Assembly (NCBI RefSeq): GCF_031127835.1
Contig: NZ_JARXHX010000002.1
Location: 186,001-250,000, forward strand
Reading direction: 5' to 3'
From: Pelagicoccus sp. SDUM812002
GTDB taxonomy: Bacteria > Verrucomicrobiota > Verrucomicrobiia > Opitutales > Opitutaceae
DNA: 64,000 bases
This document shows positions 61,533 through 64,000 of this stretch, piece by piece. How positions within the stretch are numbered: the first letter of the stretch is position 1; every line of letters starts with the position of its first letter. A program made the position numbers and the translations under genes. The notes under the pieces were generated by a model. That model was not told the DNA's origin and ran no database searches. It worked only from the letters and a program-made list of their open reading frames with translations.

Positions 61533-64000
61533 ATGTCTCTAAATTCCCGTAATACAAAGTCCAATTGGGGCCTCGCCAAACTGTTATTGGTAACAATAGC
61601 GGTGGCCCTTTTTTCCAACCTTGCACTTGCCCAAGAAGCGAATGGTGTAATTTCAGGATCCGTGGTGGATGCTGAATTCGGTGGAGGCGTGTCCGGCGTT
61701 AGAGTCTCTGTGCTCGACTCGTCATCTTCCGCGATGACCGATATGAACGGTCGGTTTCTGATAACCGGCCTTCCTGCTGGGCAGTACACTCTCATCGCGA
61801 CGGGCACCTACTATAAGAGCTCTCGTATTGAGGATCTTGCGGTATCTGCAGGTAGCATGGCCCGCGTAGACATTCCTCTCTACAGCGACGAATCTGAAAT
61901 CGTCGAGTTGGATAGCTTCGTCGTCAAAGCCGAATCTCTAGTGGGCTCTGATCTCGCTCTGCAGTCCCGGCGTCAGGCAGCCCCGGCGGCGAGCGATTTT
62001 ATCGGCGCTGAAAAATTTAGCCAGTTCGGTATCAGCGATGCGGCGGACGCTTTGGGTAAGGTGACGGGCGTTTCGATCACGGACGGCAAGTACATTGTAG
62101 TGAGAGGTCTTTCTGATCGCTACAACAGTACTACAATGAACGGTGCTACGGTGCCGAGCGCGGACCCTGATAAGAGAGCGGTCCAGTTGGATCAGTTTCC
62201 CTCCGGGATGATAGAGAGTATTGAAACTGTGAAGACATTTACTCCTGACAAGTCTGGTAACTTCACTGGTGGGTATGTAGACATCAAGACGAAGTCAGTT
62301 CCGGATGAGGCATTTATGACCTTGAGTCTCGGTGTGTCCATGAATGAGAAGACTACTTTTGAGGACGTTTTCCTAGGCCATGGGTCCAGCGATGACTGGA
62401 AAGGGGGGGACAGCGGTTACAGGGGCGTTCCAGACATAGCTTCGCGGCTTGAAGAAATTACGGAATCACCTCGGCGCTTGAATGAAGAGCAGCGGATGCT
62501 TCTAAGCGATATAACTAGATCATTTTCGCCCTATATGACGGGGCAGGAAGAGAAATCTCCACTGAATCACAGCGCTTCTGTTTCTTATGGAAATCGCTAT
62601 ACATTGGGAGAAGGGGCTGATGCTCCAACCATTGGAGTTGTCGGTAGCATTTCCAACAAACGCTCCTTTTCATATTACGGAGATGGGCAGGTTGGGCGTT
62701 GGGAGCTTAACCCGAGCGGCTTGGTAAGTGATGCTGAGTTTGCAGAAAGAAAAGGCACGGAAACGAATGAGTGGGGCACTATGCTAAATATAGCATTTCG
62801 CCCGAATTCTTATCACGAAATTGGTATCAACACCTCGTACACGCGCTCGGGCGATGATGAAGCAATTTCGCGTGAGGGGAGTCGCCAAGCAAGTGGCTCG
62901 GCTCTGTTTCGGGTCCAGAACCTTCGCTACACAGAGAGATCGATGCAGTCCGGACAGTTGTACGGCGAGCACAAGTTTGAGAATCTCGGTGGTACTTTTA
63001 TTAACTGGTTCGTTTCGGATTCGGAAAGCACTCAAGCTGAACCGGACTTTAGGTTGTTCTATGACGAAATCCCCGAATCGAGTTTCCCTGTATATCGCGG
63101 AAATTTTCCTGCTCCCCGTCGATACTGGCGCGATCTAGAAGAAGCGACGGCGGAATATAAAATAGATGTTGCTGTACCGCTAGGACGAGACGGGTCCCAG
63201 ATCAAATCTGGTGTGCAAGAAACAGTGACTGACCGTACGTTCAATGAAGAGGCTTTCATCTATGAAGATAATTCCCGCGGATTTCCATCCACCTATCGCT
63301 ATGATGGGGACATATTAGGGTTTCTTGACGATTCGGTTCTCGGACTAAATCCAGAAACGGACCAAGTTCAGCGTTACATTTCAAAAACAGTGGGAGCGGT
63401 ACCCGTCTATAGCGGTGAACAGACAATCAAAGGCGCTTATATCATGGGTGACCTGCGCGTCCGGGAAAAGTGGCGCTTCATCCTGGGTGCTCGATACGAG
63501 GATACCGACATTCAGGTACAAAGCTTGAATTTTCGCTACGAAGAAAACGAGGATGACGGGTTCATAGAGGAAAGCACGTGGCTTCCGTCGCTGAACGTGG
63601 TCTACGATTTGAGCCCGAGTTCCAAACTGCGTTTAGCTGCGACCCAAACGTTGGCTCGTCCAAACTTCCGTGAGTTGTCTCCATTCGGATCATTTAACAA
63701 TATTGGTGGAGAGACCTTTGTTGGAAACCCAGAGCTCTTGATGTCTGATATTGATAATTTGGATATTCGTTGGGAGACGTTCGGAAAAGATGGAAACCTC
63801 TTTGCAGCATCCGTTTTTGCTAAAACCATCAACAACCCGATCGAGCAGAATTATATTGATGGAGAGCTCACATACGTAAACGTGGACACTGCAGAGCTCA
63901 AAGGCTTAGAGCTTGAGGTCCGTAAACGCATAAACTTCCTCTCTGGCGAATCGAGAGCGGTGACGATAGGCGGCAATCTGTCGTACACTGACTCCAAGGT
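61533..64000 (+). CDS. TonB-dependent receptor with carboxypeptidase-regulatory-like N-terminus (partial)
   Basis: The frame opens at ATG 61533 and is still open at the right edge (822 codons). Signal peptide: LAKLLLVTIAVALFSNLALA. A beta-sandwich of the CarboxypepD_reg type follows (ISGSVVDAEFGGGVSGVRVS, GRFLITGLPAGQYTLIATG), then SEIVELDSFVVKAES. The plug has SDAADALGKVTGVSITDGK, YIVVRGLSDRYNSTTMNG, AVQLDQFPSGMIESIETVK and FTPDKSGNFTGGYVDIKTKS. The barrel starts near residue 255 and includes LAATQTLARPNFRELSPFGS. The DKSGNF-type plug belongs to the large receptors often used for polymers or unknown ligands in Verrucomicrobiota and Caulobacter, not to classical siderophore receptors. It has no iron-type tandem box upstream but different repeats (61403-61467). 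Confidence 0.9.
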   Translation, partial: MSLNSRNTKSNWGLAKLLLVTIAVALFSNLALAQEANGVISGSVVDAEFGGGVSGVRVSVLDSSSSAMTDMNGRFLITGLPAGQYTLIATGTYYKSSRIEDLAVSAGSMARVDIPLYSDESEIVELDSFVVKAESLVGSDLALQSRRQAAPAASDFIGAEKFSQFGISDAADALGKVTGVSITDGKYIVVRGLSDRYNSTTMNGATVPSADPDKRAVQLDQFPSGMIESIETVKTFTPDKSGNFTGGYVDIKTKSVPDEAFMTLSLGVSMNEKTTFEDVFLGHGSSDDWKGGDSGYRGVPDIASRLEEITESPRRLNEEQRMLLSDITRSFSPYMTGQEEKSPLNHSASVSYGNRYTLGEGADAPTIGVVGSISNKRSFSYYGDGQVGRWELNPSGLVSDAEFAERKGTETNEWGTMLNIAFRPNSYHEIGINTSYTRSGDDEAISREGSRQASGSALFRVQNLRYTERSMQSGQLYGEHKFENLGGTFINWFVSDSESTQAEPDFRLFYDEIPESSFPVYRGNFPAPRRYWRDLEEATAEYKIDVAVPLGRDGSQIKSGVQETVTDRTFNEEAFIYEDNSRGFPSTYRYDGDILGFLDDSVLGLNPETDQVQRYISKTVGAVPVYSGEQTIKGAYIMGDLRVREKWRFILGARYEDTDIQVQSLNFRYEENEDDGFIEESTWLPSLNVVYDLSPSSKLRLAATQTLARPNFRELSPFGSFNNIGGETFVGNPELLMSDIDNLDIRWETFGKDGNLFAASVFAKTINNPIEQNYIDGELTYVNVDTAELKGLELEVRKRINFLSGESRAVTIGGNLSYTDSK

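Noticed and set aside
1-64000. tRNA, rRNA, CRISPR arrays, insertion sequences or prophage genes
   Set aside because: None could be recognised: no transposase, integrase or phage proteins, no regularly spaced repeats with spacers, and no tRNA-like cloverleaf with CCA end was found by eye.

Overview
The window looks like chromosomal DNA of a Gram-negative member of the Verrucomicrobiota, probably class Opitutae (Pelagicoccus/Puniceicoccus-like). This is inferred from TonB receptors, OmpW, an OmpLA-type phospholipase, duplicated MacB-like permeases (ADOP type), a long 682-residue IspG and the general protein style; no rRNA gene is present to confirm it. No tRNA, rRNA, CRISPR array, prophage or insertion sequence was found.

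Layout. (1) 1-12.2 kb is an envelope ABC-efflux region: a permease, ATPase and HlyD adaptor operon, a two-gene ADOP permease operon, an OmpW-like porin, and a sigma-54 response regulator with an NtrY-like kinase. All three operons carry a sigma-54-like -24/-12 element (TGGCACG-N4-RTG) and, about 90-125 bp further upstream, a palindrome GTCCC-N6-GGGAC, so the local regulator probably activates itself and both efflux operons. (2) 12.3-20.1 kb holds an exported TIM-barrel protein, an MFS transporter, a TPR-like protein, a DmeF-like cation exporter and a PAS histidine kinase paired with a response regulator whose HD-GYP domain has lost its metal ligands. (3) 20.2-37.6 kb is an iron-acquisition region: ferritin with a small Cys-rich protein, an AraC/PchR-type regulator, acnB, two PepSY membrane proteins, two TonB receptors, a nitroreductase, two small unknown proteins, and a RedB-like protein with a hybrid kinase. 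Five tandem pairs of a 16-bp motif (RCYCCGANNGGGATTT, repeats exactly 21 bp apart, all in one orientation) lie in front of the iron genes and are the strongest candidate for an undescribed regulon.

(4) 38-47.5 kb carries a peroxiredoxin, acnA, a STAS protein and SpoIIE-type phosphatase, an outer-membrane phospholipase, a YugP-like metallopeptidase, a BadF-type sugar kinase and a small beta-barrel. (5) 47.6-54.1 kb is the uppS-cdsA-dxr-rseP-ispG operon for isoprenoid and envelope synthesis. (6) 54.2-61.2 kb contains a decayed von Willebrand A gene, a secreted unknown, the pyrR-pyrB-pyrC operon (PyrC with two suspicious Asp-to-Gly changes), a short BLUF blue-light sensor, a cupin gene with an in-frame TAG and two GNAT acetyltransferases. 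(7) From 61.5 kb a large TonB receptor with a carboxypeptidase-regulatory-like N-terminus runs off the end.

Four loci appear broken by a stop or frameshift (28.8-29.0, 37.8-38.0, 54.2-55.0 and 59.6-60.1 kb); real decay and sequencing error cannot be separated here.
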